This document shows, piece by piece, positions 16,644 through 25,522 of a stretch of 64,000 nt of DNA. The position numbers and the translations under genes are program-made. This stretch comes from Sva-07 sp031426215 (lineage in GTDB: Bacteria > Actinomycetota > Acidimicrobiia > Acidimicrobiales > Ilumatobacteraceae). The notes under the pieces were generated by a model, which worked only from the letters and a program-made list of their open reading frames with translations, ran no database searches and was not told the DNA's origin. Each line of letters opens with the position of its first letter. Position 1 is the first letter of the stretch. The stretch is from the NCBI GenBank assembly GCA_031426215.1, contig JANPKU010000118.1:1-64000 (forward strand), in the 5' to 3' direction.

Positions 16644-17054
16644 GTGTCGCCGAATGAACTGGCCGAGCTTGTCCTGCTGCGGCGGGCGCGTGACTTCGTG
16701 GATCGGAACTACCGGGATCGGCTGAGTGTGCCTGCGTTGGCTGAGCGTGCCGCGATGTCGCCGGCGCACTTCTCGCGCCGGTTCCGGGCCGTGTACGGCG
16801 AGACGCCGTACACGTATTTGATGACTCGCCGTATCGAGCGGGCCATGATGATGCTGCGGCACGGCGCAACGGTGACCGACGTTTGCTTTGCGGTCGGATG
16901 CGTGTCACTCGGTTCGTTCAGCTCAACGTTCCGCAACATCGTCGGTGTATCTCCGTCGCAGTACAGGGAGCGTGACCACAGCGCGTTGGCGACCATGCCA
17001 CCCTGTGTTGCCAAACGTGCGACCCGACCGCTCCGCACTGCCGTGTCCGAGTAA
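16644..17054 (+). CDS. AraC-family transcriptional regulator (HTH-only type)
   Basis: A 136-aa DNA-binding protein made almost only of the AraC double helix-turn-helix. The first HTH (about 28-60) contains LSVPALAERAAMSPAHFSRR and is followed by PYTYLMTRRIERAMMML. The second (about 75-108) contains VTDVCFAVGCVSLGSFSSTF and ends GVSPSQYRER. There is no N-terminal sensing domain. TACGGT (16632-16637) lies 6 nt before the GTG, and the intervening CGGAGG could be a Shine-Dalgarno sequence. The next gene encodes a VOC protein; small AraC proteins are often paired with VOC genes, so it probably controls that gene and the decayed gene after it. Confidence 0.88.
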   Translation: MSPNELAELVLLRRARDFVDRNYRDRLSVPALAERAAMSPAHFSRRFRAVYGETPYTYLMTRRIERAMMMLRHGATVTDVCFAVGCVSLGSFSSTFRNIVGVSPSQYRERDHSALATMPPCVAKRATRPLRTAVSE

Positions 17055-17127
17055 CCCGGCGACGATTGCGTTGCATCGAGCAGGATCGGAGAAGCCGTCG
17101 ATCAATCCGGGTTCTACGGTTGCGGTC

Positions 17128-17526
17128 ATGGCAGTCAACGTCTCGAAGATGTTCATCACGGTCCACGATCCGGACGAGGCGCTCGGCTTCTACCGCGACG
17201 CTCTGGGCCTCGAAGTGCGCCAGGACGTCGAGAACAACGGCTTTCGGTGGGTCACCGTCGGCGCTCCGGGCCAGGATGTCGACATCGTGTTGTCGCAACC
17301 TCATGGGGGCCGCTCCCCGGCCGAGGGCGACGCACTGTTGGCACTCGTGACGCAGGGTGCGATGCAGGCCGCGATCTTCAGTGTCGGTGACCTCGAAGCC
17401 ACGTTCGACAAGCTGGTCGAGTCGGGCGCCGAAGTGCTCGAGGAACCGACCGATCAGTTCTGGGGTGTCCGCGACTGCGCCTTCCGTGACCCCTCGGGCA
17501 ACCTCGTTCGGATCGCGCAGGCCTGA
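17128..17526 (+). CDS. VOC-family (glyoxalase-like) protein
   Basis: A 132-aa vicinal-oxygen-chelate protein with two beta-alpha-beta-beta-beta modules: VSKMFITVHDPDEALGFYRD at the N-terminus and AAIFSVGDLEATFDKLVESG from about residue 81, ending FRDPSGNLVRIAQ. It may bind a metal or a drug-like ligand; reaction unknown. TACGGT (17115-17120) lies 7 nt before the ATG (leaderless). It follows the AraC regulator by 73 nt and precedes a decayed DoxX-like gene. Confidence 0.85.
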   Translation: MAVNVSKMFITVHDPDEALGFYRDALGLEVRQDVENNGFRWVTVGAPGQDVDIVLSQPHGGRSPAEGDALLALVTQGAMQAAIFSVGDLEATFDKLVESGAEVLEEPTDQFWGVRDCAFRDPSGNLVRIAQA

Positions 17527-17531
17527 ACGCG

Positions 17532-17723
17532 GTGTACGTCGCCGGCATCATCCTCACCGTGTTCTGCGCGCTCGCCGCGTTGATCCCCGCGTCCGGGAAA
17601 CTCACCCGGTAAAAGGCGATCGTCGAGATTCTCGACCACGTCAGCCCCTCACAGTTCGCAGTCCCGTTGGGCCTGACCATTGTCGCTGCAGTGACGGCGA
17701 TCATCCGTGCCATCACGCTCTGA
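17532..17723 (+). pseudogene. Decayed DoxX-like membrane protein gene
   Basis: Starting at a GTG 6 nt after the VOC stop, the frame reads a hydrophobic helix ending PASGKLTR, then a TAA at 17610-17612. It resumes without frame change as KAIVEILDHVSPSQFAVPLG followed by a second hydrophobic stretch up to TGA at 17721-17723. Small DoxX-family proteins of about 110-130 aa have this plan (TM helix, GxxKL, short amphipathic segment with V-x-P-x-x-F, TM helices). The copy is about half length and has an internal stop, so I call it a remnant. A sequencing error at 17610 would rescue only part of it. Confidence 0.45.
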
Positions 17724-17775
17724 CTCGTAGTGTCGAAGCGGAGCAACCCCGGCCCGAAGTTCGAAGGAAGTATCG

Positions 17776-18357
17776 ATGCAGGACTACCCAGACGTTGACG
17801 CCTACCTTGCCGACAGTGACCAGTGGCCCGACGAGATCAGAGCGATTCGTCCGATCCTGCTGTCGTGCGACCTCGTCGAGACAATCAAGTGGGGAAAGCC
17901 CTGCTACTGCATCGACGACGAGAACGTCGTACTTGTCCAGGAATTCTCCGATCACCTTGCCCTGATGTTCTTCCAAGGAGTGTTAGTCGACGACACGGCA
18001 CAGGTCCTTCACGCACAAGGACCGAACACGCACGGACCGAAGCGCATGAAGTTCACCTCGGTCGGCGACGTCGAATCGCTCGCCGAGATCATCAAGAACT
18101 ACGTCGATCAAGCAATCCACCATGCGCAGGCGGGCACGGAACTGCCGCCACGACCTGACGAAGCGCTCGCCATCGAACTACAGGAGCGGCTGGCCGACAA
18201 CGACGAACTCGCCGAGGCATTCAACGATCTCACTCCCGGCCGCCAACGTGAGTACAACCTCCACATCTCCAACGCCAAGCAAGCCGAGACACGGAATCGC
18301 CGAATCGACCAAGCCATCCCCCAAATCCTGACAGGCAAGGGCTTGCGCGACCGATAG
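17776..18357 (+). CDS. YdeI/DUF1801-family protein
   Basis: A 193-aa soluble protein. The N-terminal half (about 8-115) is DUF1801-like, with IKWGKPCYCIDDENVVLVQE and LMFFQGVLVDD. The C-terminal quarter is the YdeI tail, with LTPGRQREYNLHISNAKQAE and TRNRRIDQAIPQI. The family includes Bacillus YdeI, linked to resistance against cationic peptides, but biochemical function is not established. GAAGGAAG lies upstream of the ATG. Base composition is somewhat less GC-rich than neighbours. It is monocistronic. Confidence 0.88.
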   Translation: MQDYPDVDAYLADSDQWPDEIRAIRPILLSCDLVETIKWGKPCYCIDDENVVLVQEFSDHLALMFFQGVLVDDTAQVLHAQGPNTHGPKRMKFTSVGDVESLAEIIKNYVDQAIHHAQAGTELPPRPDEALAIELQERLADNDELAEAFNDLTPGRQREYNLHISNAKQAETRNRRIDQAIPQILTGKGLRDR

Positions 18358-18518
18358 CCCGTACAGGCGACACCCATAACAACGTCGACCTACGCCGCCA
18401 CCGACCGATCAGATCGGCACCTTCGACTCGGGTGTCGGCGCAGTCGGGGGGTGTGTTGGAACCCGCTTCGCTTCTGCCCTAGGTCGGCTTCGAGCCGGTT
18501 GCAGGGTCGTCCCGATGA

Positions 18519-18917
18519 TCAATTGCCAGCGTCGTACGTCGCGCCGACCGGCAGTGGGACCGGCTGACCCGCGACGCCGTCCACGATCTCGACGGCGACG
18601 GGCGCGTCCGCTTCCCTACCATCCGTGCAGGTGATGACGACGAAGCCTGACGGCGTGCCGTCGGGTCCGAGTGCGAGTGCCGACGCATCGAGGTCACAGA
18701 ACCCGCCGATTTCGCTCGGAAACTCGACTTGCGTGCTGGTCGATCCGTCGAGTGGCTGGATCAGCAGGACGACGGTGCCGTCGTCGAGGACGGCAAGCCA
18801 ACTGACCGATCGACCCTCCGGATCGGTAGGCGATATGCGACTTCCCCACCAGCCTCCTGATCCGTGTTCGCGAGGTGCTCGATCAATGGTCTCCGTTCCG
18901 TCCGCCGAAGGAGCCAA
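18519..18917 (-). CDS. Hypothetical secreted-type protein fragment
   Basis: A 132-aa open frame beginning at a TTG with Thr/Pro/Ala-rich sequence and containing repeated beta-strand-like segments (WLAVLDDGTVVLLIQP, FCDLDASALALGPDGTP, SGFVVITCTDG). It has two Cys and a low charge, like exported domains, but no signal peptide. The frame stays open upstream into the divergent kinase gene without a good start codon. It may be the 3' remainder of a lipoprotein gene or a shadow frame. There is no recognisable family. The 160 bp to its left (18358-18518) hold nothing I can identify. Confidence 0.35.
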   Translation of the reverse strand: MAPSADGTETIDRAPREHGSGGWWGSRISPTDPEGRSVSWLAVLDDGTVVLLIQPLDGSTSTQVEFPSEIGGFCDLDASALALGPDGTPSGFVVITCTDGREADAPVAVEIVDGVAGQPVPLPVGATYDAGN

Positions 18918-18956
18918 CGGCGGAGTCGTCTGGGCTGCTGCGCTTAGGATCCGGTC

Positions 18957-20927
18957 GTGAGACCAGAAGACGATCCCTCGGACACCGAGCCGCTGTCCGA
19001 CTCGTTGAAGTTCGTGCTCGAAGCGTCAGGGATCGGGTGGTGGGACCTCGACATGGTCACCAACACGACGGCCCGATCGCTACTCCACGATCAAGTTTTC
19101 GGCTACGACGAGATGCTCGCATCGTGGAGCTACGACGACTATCTCGCGCACGTCCACGTCGATGACCGAGCGATGGTAATCGACGCGTTCGATCGTGCGC
19201 TCGCTGGTGGCGAGTCGTACGCACTCGATGTGCGCGTCGTGTGGCTCGACGGCACGCTGCATTGGATCTTCACTCGCGGACGTTTCCTCCTCGACAACGA
19301 TGGGGTCCCGATCCGGGTCGCGGGCGTGGTCGGAGACATCACCGAGCCCAAGTTGGCGGAGCTCGGCGCAGCCGAATTGCGGTCCTCCGCAGCCCGTTCA
19401 GCGGCGGAGAACCTGGCGATGCTGGAGACGCTGCTGCAGTCGGCTCCGATCGGGTTCGCATTCGTGGATCGTGAGTTCCGATTCGTTCGCGTGAACGAGA
19501 TCCTCGCCGAGATGAACGGTGCGAAGGCGGAACAGGCCATGGGCCGAACGATCGAATCGATCGTGCCCGCCCTGTGGCCGCAACTCGAGCCGATCCTGCA
19601 ACGCGTCGTCGAAGAACGCGCGGCGGTCGTCGACATCGTGATCAGCGGAGAAACCCCTGCCCGTCCTGGGGTGCGCCGCGAGTGGGTGGCGAGCTACTAC
19701 CCGGTGTGCATCGACGACCCGTCGGAGGCCAGCGGTGTCGGGATCATCGTGCAGGAAGTGACCGAGCAGCGTCGGCTGGAGGCGCACCTGCATCAGACAC
19801 AGAAATTGGAGGCCGTCGGGCTGCTCGCCGGCGGAGTCGCCCACAACTTCAACAATATCCTCGGTGTGATCACGCTCGCTGCCGAGCAGGCCGGGGAACG
19901 CAACACCGACGAAGCGGTCGGCGTGGAACTCGAACGGATCGTCACGATCGCACGCTCCACCAGCGGCCTCACCCGGCAACTCCTCCAGTTCAGTCGTGAC
20001 CATCCGTCAACGCTCGAGTTGGTCGACGTCAGCGCTTGCGTCCGATCAGTGGCTGCGTTGCTGTCGCCGACACTTGGTGACCACATCACCGCAACCACCG
20101 ACACCCACACCACCTCGACGATCCGGATCGACAACAGCCAGCTCGAGCAGTTGCTGATCAATCTGGCGATCAACGCACGAGATGCGATGCCCGATGGCGG
20201 CGAGCTGACGATTCGCACCGAAGACGTCGTCATCGACGATCACGCAGCGGCGCTGCGAGCGGGCCGATATGTCGAGATCAGCGTGAGAGATGAAGGCACG
20301 GGTATGACCCCGGAAGTGCTCGAGCATGCGTTCGAGCCGTTCTTCACCACGAAGGCCAGCCGAGGCGGATCTGGTCTCGGTCTCGCCACCGTCCACGGGA
20401 TCGCCGCTGCTGCTGCCGGCGACGTGCGCATCGACTCGACTCCCGGTGCAGGTACCACGATCACGGTGCGCTTCCCGGTCCACGACGATCAGGACTCGGC
20501 TCCTGGATCGGAGGCCGACGCGACAACTCCCGCGCCCGCTGGGCAACGGGTACTCGTGGTCGACGATCAAGAATCTCTGCGCACGCTTGTCGAGCGCATC
20601 CTTCGTGGCGCCGGCTACGACGTGTACGGAGGCACCGCCGAAGCGGTCGTCGAGCAGTCGGACGACGCGACCGTCACACCTGACCTCCTGGTCACCGACT
20701 TGGTGATGCCCGACATGTCCGGTCCCGAGCTGGCCGACGTCCTTCGGCGGCGGTGGCCGATGCTGAACGTGCTCTACATGTCGGGCTACAGCCGTGACAT
20801 GTTCGATTCGTTCGCTCCGGGGGCGGACCCCGACTCCAACAGCCTGCTCACCAAGCCGTTCACGAGTGCCGATCTGCTCCGAGCGGTGTCCGACGCGCTC
20901 CGATCAAGGGAGAACCCGAACAGGTGA
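18957..20927 (+). CDS. Hybrid sensor histidine kinase (PAS-PAS-HisKA-HATPase-REC)
   Basis: A 656-aa soluble phosphorelay kinase. Two PAS domains (about 15-130 and 155-275) sense an unknown cytoplasmic signal; the first ends GVVGDITEPK. The phospho-acceptor is His296 in LLAGGVAHNFNN; HNFNN replaces the more common HDFNN. The ATPase domain (about 390-515) has INLAINARDAM (N box), GTGMTPEV (G1) and GGSGLGLATVHG (G2). A C-terminal receiver (about 530-650) has acidic residues VVDDQ and phospho-Asp581 in VTDLVMPDMSG. There are no TM helices. TAGGAT (18945-18950) lies 6 nt before the GTG (leaderless). It is the first gene of a kinase/c-di-GMP island. Confidence 0.93.
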   Translation: MRPEDDPSDTEPLSDSLKFVLEASGIGWWDLDMVTNTTARSLLHDQVFGYDEMLASWSYDDYLAHVHVDDRAMVIDAFDRALAGGESYALDVRVVWLDGTLHWIFTRGRFLLDNDGVPIRVAGVVGDITEPKLAELGAAELRSSAARSAAENLAMLETLLQSAPIGFAFVDREFRFVRVNEILAEMNGAKAEQAMGRTIESIVPALWPQLEPILQRVVEERAAVVDIVISGETPARPGVRREWVASYYPVCIDDPSEASGVGIIVQEVTEQRRLEAHLHQTQKLEAVGLLAGGVAHNFNNILGVITLAAEQAGERNTDEAVGVELERIVTIARSTSGLTRQLLQFSRDHPSTLELVDVSACVRSVAALLSPTLGDHITATTDTHTTSTIRIDNSQLEQLLINLAINARDAMPDGGELTIRTEDVVIDDHAAALRAGRYVEISVRDEGTGMTPEVLEHAFEPFFTTKASRGGSGLGLATVHGIAAAAAGDVRIDSTPGAGTTITVRFPVHDDQDSAPGSEADATTPAPAGQRVLVVDDQESLRTLVERILRGAGYDVYGGTAEAVVEQSDDATVTPDLLVTDLVMPDMSGPELADVLRRRWPMLNVLYMSGYSRDMFDSFAPGADPDSNSLLTKPFTSADLLRAVSDALRSRENPNR

Positions 20928-20980
20928 TGCTGGTCGATGCGGACGCTCGCTCTAGGTCGTGTGCTCGTGTCGTTCGGCCG

Positions 20981-21009
20981 TTGATTAGCGTCCTCTTGCC
21001 GTCCATAAT
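20981..21009 (+). promoter_or_regulatory. Promoter of the GAF-PAS hybrid kinase gene
   Basis: TTGATT (20981-20986), a 17-nt spacer and CATAAT (21004-21009). The start would lie near 21016, giving a leader of about 29 nt with GGAGAGGA just before the ATG at 21045. Confidence 0.6.
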
Positions 21010-21044
21010 GAAAGCCGCTTGTTTGCCCCGGAGAGGATCTGTCA

Positions 21045-23813
21045 ATGACTTCGTCTGCTGACGACCTTCGTGGGAGTGCCCGACGTCTGCGGTCAGTGGC
21101 GCGAGCGCGCGGCTCGGATGGAGTCGACACCGAGGCGTACGATCGCCTCGCAGATCTGGCCACCAACATCACCGACGCCGGAGCGGCGTTCATCTCCCTG
21201 GTCGAGGCCGATCGAGACTTCTATCTCGGCCTCTCGCGGCTTCCCGAGCCGCTCGCCACCACTCGCACGTTGATGGGTGACACCCTGTGCAGTCTGACCC
21301 TCGGGCGTTCGACGCCGCTGGCCATCGATGACACGAAGACTGACCCGGTCTTCGCGTCGGCGGCGACGGTCGAGTCACTGGACATTGCCGCCTATCTCGC
21401 CGCGCCGATCCGATCGGTAACGGGCGAGGCGCTCGGTGCGTTCTGCCTGGTCGACTTCAGCCCGCGGCAGTGGACGTCGGTCGAGATCGAACTGGTCGTA
21501 CAACTGGCGCTCGCAGCAGAGCGTGAGATCGCTCTGAACGACCCGGAGACCGGTGCTGCAGCCGCGCTGCAGAGCCAGGCGCTGCAGCGAGTGGCGGGAG
21601 CCATGGCGCGCGTCGGAGGGTGGGCCATCGGAATTCCCGATCGCAAGATCTACTGGTCGGACGAGATCTACGAGATCCTCGAACGAGGCTCGGTGCCGGA
21701 CGTCGACGATGCACTCGACATGTATCCACCCGGAGAGCGCGAGCGCATCGCCGATGCAGTCGAGGACTGCGTCACCAACGGCGTTGCGTTCGACCTCTCT
21801 CTCGTGGTGAGCACCTATGCGGGAAACCAGTTGGACGCCCGCGTCGTCGGCGAACCCGAGTACGACGAGTCCGGGCGGATCGTGCGTGTGATCGGTGCGT
21901 TCCAGGACATCTCACGCCAGTCGGCTCAGGCACGTGAGACGAAGGAGCTCGCCGACCGTTTGGTGGAGACCCTCGAGAGCATCCCCGAAGCCTTCTACTC
22001 CGTCGATTCCGAGTGGCGATTCACGTACCTCAATTCGAACGCCGAGGCGATGCTCGGGCGCCCTCGAGCCAGCTTGCTGGGCCGGATCATCTGGGACGTG
22101 AACCCGACTGCGGTGCAGACGGTGTTCTTCACCTCGTACCAACGTGCGGTCGAGACCGGCACCGAACAGGTGGTCACCGCGTACTACGAGCCCCTCGATG
22201 CATGGTTCGAGGCGCGCGCCTACCCCTTCCCCGGTGGTCTGTCGGTCTACTTTCGTGACGTCACCGAGGAACAGCGTGTCCAGAAGGAGCTCGACCAGCG
22301 CGACAGGCTGCTCCACGAGCAGCGCAGACTGCTCGATGCGTCGCAGGACGCGATCATCGTTGGCGACTCAGACGGTCGAGTCACCTACTGGAACGATGGG
22401 GCGGAACGGGTCTACGGTTGGAGCCGAGACGAGGCCGTCGGCAAGCGAACTTGCGACCTGATCGGCTTCGACGAGTCCGAATACGCCACGGCCGAGTCGG
22501 TACTGGCCGGCACCGGCAGCTTCAACGGTGAGATGCGCCACACCACCCGCACCGGCGAGCGGCGAGTGATCCTGGTCCGGTGGACTGCGGTGCGCTCCGA
22601 TGATCACGTCGAGTTGTCGGTGATGTCAATCAACACCGACATCACCGACGCCCGGCGCGTCGAGGAACAGTTTCTGCGCGCGCAGCGCCTCGAGAGCATC
22701 GGCACGTTGGCTGGTGGCATCGCACACGACATGAACAATGTGCTCGCCCCGATCATGCTCGCGGTCGACCTGCTGCGCGATGGCATCACCAACCCCGATC
22801 ACCAAGTCATCCTCGACAGCGCGCGCTCGAGCGCAGTTCGAGGATCGAAGCTGATCCAGCAGGTGCTGTTGTTCGCACGCGGCGCCGACGGTCAGCGGAT
22901 CGAAGTGTCCGTCGGGGATCTCCTCGACAGCACCGCAGGGATCGTCCGGGACACGTTCACCAAGTCGATCGAGCTCCGGGTGACCTCGGACGACGAGGTT
23001 CGCGACCAGCTGGTGGTTGCTGAACCCACACAGCTGCAGCAAATTCTCCTCAACCTCTGCGTGAACGCCCGCGATGCGCTCGCCGATGGGGGCACGATCG
23101 TGCTGAGTGCCGAGATCATCGAGGTCGACGAGCAATATGCCGCGCTGACCCCCGACGCCGACGTGGGTGTCTATGTCGCCCTGCGTGTCCAGGATGACGG
23201 CAGTGGAATGTCGGCCGAGGCCCTCGACCGATGCTTCGAACCCTTCTACACGACGAAAGGACGCGGGCAGGGCACCGGTCTCGGATTGTCGACGGCGTTG
23301 GCGATCGCGAAGAGCCACGGGGGCTTCATGAGCGTCTACAGCGAGCTGGGTCGAGGAACCACGTTCCTGCTGTACCTGCCGCTTGCCGGTGGGACGTCGA
23401 CCGATCGCCAAAGCCCGCCCGCGACCGAGATCATCCGCGGTCAGGGAGAACTCGTCCTGCTCGTCGACGACGACCCCGCAGTGCTCGAGGTCACGGCCCA
23501 GACGCTGCGGACCTTCGGCTATCGCGTGGTCACCGCCGTCGACGGCGCCGACGCGGTCGCCATCTACTCGCAGCGTCGCTTCGAGATCGATCTCGTGCTC
23601 ACCGACATGATGATGCCGGTGATGGACGGGCCCGCTGCGGTCCACGTCCTGAGGCGCATCCGACCCGATGTCCCCATCGTCGCATCGAGTGGCCTCGATG
23701 CGAGTGGGAGGACCGCAAAGATGATGGAGCTCGGGGTGACCCACTTCCTCACCAAGCCGTACTCGGCGCCAGATCTGCTGCACATGCTGAGGGCTGCCCT
23801 CGAAGAATCCTGA
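21045..23813 (+). CDS. Hybrid sensor histidine kinase (GAF-PASx3-HisKA-HATPase-REC)
   Basis: A 922-aa soluble kinase with a stacked sensory region: GAF (about 25-175, with LAAPIRSVTGEALGAFCLVD), then three PAS domains (about 185-290, 300-410 and 420-540). The second PAS begins LVETLESIPEAFYSVDSEWR and the third VGDSDGRVTYWNDGAERVYG. The phospho-acceptor is His561 in GGIAHDMNN. The ATPase domain has LNLCVNARDAL and GQGTGLGLSTALAI. The receiver (about 800-915) has LLVDDDP and Asp854 in VLTDMMMPVMDG, then FLTKPYSA with the conserved Lys. A promoter with a short leader and an SD precedes it. The REC-EAL gene 112 nt downstream is a possible output. Confidence 0.93.
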   Translation: MTSSADDLRGSARRLRSVARARGSDGVDTEAYDRLADLATNITDAGAAFISLVEADRDFYLGLSRLPEPLATTRTLMGDTLCSLTLGRSTPLAIDDTKTDPVFASAATVESLDIAAYLAAPIRSVTGEALGAFCLVDFSPRQWTSVEIELVVQLALAAEREIALNDPETGAAAALQSQALQRVAGAMARVGGWAIGIPDRKIYWSDEIYEILERGSVPDVDDALDMYPPGERERIADAVEDCVTNGVAFDLSLVVSTYAGNQLDARVVGEPEYDESGRIVRVIGAFQDISRQSAQARETKELADRLVETLESIPEAFYSVDSEWRFTYLNSNAEAMLGRPRASLLGRIIWDVNPTAVQTVFFTSYQRAVETGTEQVVTAYYEPLDAWFEARAYPFPGGLSVYFRDVTEEQRVQKELDQRDRLLHEQRRLLDASQDAIIVGDSDGRVTYWNDGAERVYGWSRDEAVGKRTCDLIGFDESEYATAESVLAGTGSFNGEMRHTTRTGERRVILVRWTAVRSDDHVELSVMSINTDITDARRVEEQFLRAQRLESIGTLAGGIAHDMNNVLAPIMLAVDLLRDGITNPDHQVILDSARSSAVRGSKLIQQVLLFARGADGQRIEVSVGDLLDSTAGIVRDTFTKSIELRVTSDDEVRDQLVVAEPTQLQQILLNLCVNARDALADGGTIVLSAEIIEVDEQYAALTPDADVGVYVALRVQDDGSGMSAEALDRCFEPFYTTKGRGQGTGLGLSTALAIAKSHGGFMSVYSELGRGTTFLLYLPLAGGTSTDRQSPPATEIIRGQGELVLLVDDDPAVLEVTAQTLRTFGYRVVTAVDGADAVAIYSQRRFEIDLVLTDMMMPVMDGPAAVHVLRRIRPDVPIVASSGLDASGRTAKMMELGVTHFLTKPYSAPDLLHMLRAALEES

Positions 23814-23925
23814 GCGGAGCGTGCCTCGACAGACATGTCGCGCACCGCGCCATCCCATCAGTCGGATGCCCGCGCAGTGGACGTGGTTAACTTGGCACGG
23901 TGCATGACGTCGGATTGAGCCACAC

Positions 23926-25515
23926 ATGGCGGTGCTGAAGCGCGGGGCGACGATCCTGGTCGTCGACGACGACGCCGACCTGCGTCGCCTGATGGTGATC
24001 GGTTTGCAGCGTCGGGGCTTCGGCACTGCCGAGGCGGCCGACGGCGAGGAGGCCCTGCAGGTCGTCAGCGACGTGGAAGTGGATCTCGTTCTGCTCGACA
24101 GCGGTCTGCCCAAGCTCGACGGCATGGAGGTGTTGAGCCGTCTCCGGGCGATGTTGAACATGGCGACGCTGCCGGTCATCATGGTCACCGGGCGTGATGG
24201 TCTCGCCGACAGGATCAGTGGTCTCGGCGCCGGAGCGAACGACTATGTCACCAAGCCGGTCTCCCTCGATGAGCTCACGGCTCGCATCGAGGCCAACCTC
24301 CGTGGCCAACGTCTCTGGATCGCCAAGCTGACCGAACGTCTGCACGAGCGCACCCAGCTGGCCGTGCAGATCGCCGCCCGTCCACCATCGGGCGAGGTGC
24401 AACGACACATCGTCGACACGATCGCTGCGCTACCGACCGTTGCGAGTGCGGCGATCGTCGAGGTGCCGATCTCGGGAGTTGCTCGGGCGACCACGGTCAG
24501 CGATCAGGCCTCCGAATCGACGATTGCCAGGCTGATCGACCGCCTGCCCGCCGACGATCTCAACCAACTCGTCACCGACGGTGCAGCGGTACTGACCCGG
24601 GATGCATCGGGCTCGGACGGACTCGGCGCCGGTCGGCTCGTGGCGGCCACGGTTGGCCTGCGCGGCTCCACCACGATTGCCCTGGTCGTGGAAGTCGATC
24701 CGTCACTGCCCGATCAGCGTCGTCTCGCACGCGAGGTGCTCGGGCTCACCGTCGAACTGGCTCCGATGGTGGAGAACCTGATCGAGCCGTCGCAGTCGAT
24801 GGAAGCGCTCGCCGACCTCGCCGCGTCGATCCAGCTCGTCATCGACGACGCGAGCTACCGCCCGGTGTTCCAGCCGATTCGTGACATCGACACGGCTCGC
24901 ATCGTGGGCTACGAGGCGCTCACCCGGTTCGACGACGGTATGCGTCCCGATCTGCGCTTCGAAGAGGCGCGGCTGGCCCAAATGGGTCCTCAGCTCGAAC
25001 TGGCCACGTTGCGAGCGGCGATCATGGCGTCGCACGGGCTTCCGTCCGACCGGTACCTGTCGATCAACGTCTCGGCGACGCTGCTCGGTCACGCCGAACT
25101 CCCACCGATCCTCGATCTGGCTGCCGACCGCCAGTTGTCCGTCGAGATCACCGAGCACGAGCACATCGACGACTACGAACTCGTCCGCAAAGAGTTCGCC
25201 GATCTCGGCCGCGGGCTCCAGATGGCAGTCGACGACGCCGGATCGGGCTGGGCCAGCCTGCGCCATGTGTTCTCGCTTCGCCCGCACTACGTCAAGCTCG
25301 ACCGGTCCTGGATCGCCGACATCCACACCGACCCTGCCCGCCAGGCGTTGCTGCTCGGCATCGCACGGTCGGTGAGCGAGATGGGGGGGCAGGTTGTCGC
25401 CGAGGGCATCGAGCTCGAGGACGAACTCGCAACGGTGCGCGCGACCGGCGTCCAACTCGGGCAGGGCTACCTTCTGGGGCGTCCGACGGTCGTCGCGGAT
25501 CTCCCACCCGACTGA
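23926..25515 (+). CDS. Response regulator with EAL c-di-GMP phosphodiesterase domain
   Basis: A 529-aa protein. An N-terminal receiver (about 8-122) has VVDDDAD, phospho-Asp58 in VLLDSGLPKLDG and the Lys in YVTKPVS. A linker/GAF-like middle (about 140-290) follows. A C-terminal EAL domain (about 300-520) should hydrolyse c-di-GMP. The catalytic set looks intact: Glu330 in GYEALTRF, Asn in SINVSA, Glu in VEITEHE, the Asp pair in VDDAGSG, Lys in VKLDRSW, Glu in VAEGIE and Gln in GVQLGQGYL. Phosphorylation by one of the adjacent hybrid kinases is likely. No strong SD precedes the ATG. Confidence 0.92.
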   Translation: MAVLKRGATILVVDDDADLRRLMVIGLQRRGFGTAEAADGEEALQVVSDVEVDLVLLDSGLPKLDGMEVLSRLRAMLNMATLPVIMVTGRDGLADRISGLGAGANDYVTKPVSLDELTARIEANLRGQRLWIAKLTERLHERTQLAVQIAARPPSGEVQRHIVDTIAALPTVASAAIVEVPISGVARATTVSDQASESTIARLIDRLPADDLNQLVTDGAAVLTRDASGSDGLGAGRLVAATVGLRGSTTIALVVEVDPSLPDQRRLAREVLGLTVELAPMVENLIEPSQSMEALADLAASIQLVIDDASYRPVFQPIRDIDTARIVGYEALTRFDDGMRPDLRFEEARLAQMGPQLELATLRAAIMASHGLPSDRYLSINVSATLLGHAELPPILDLAADRQLSVEITEHEHIDDYELVRKEFADLGRGLQMAVDDAGSGWASLRHVFSLRPHYVKLDRSWIADIHTDPARQALLLGIARSVSEMGGQVVAEGIELEDELATVRATGVQLGQGYLLGRPTVVADLPPD

Positions 25516-25522
25516 TCGTCGG

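Noticed and set aside
15832..16908. Long N-terminal extension of the hypothetical gene ending at 15832
   Set aside because: The added 146 residues are Arg/Ser/Pro-rich and run antisense to the AraC regulator; the ATG at 16470 is a natural start.
22626..24188. 520-codon open frame on the minus strand across two kinase genes
   Set aside because: It is antisense to well-supported hybrid kinase and REC-EAL genes; its composition is a high-GC codon-position artefact with no recognisable domain.
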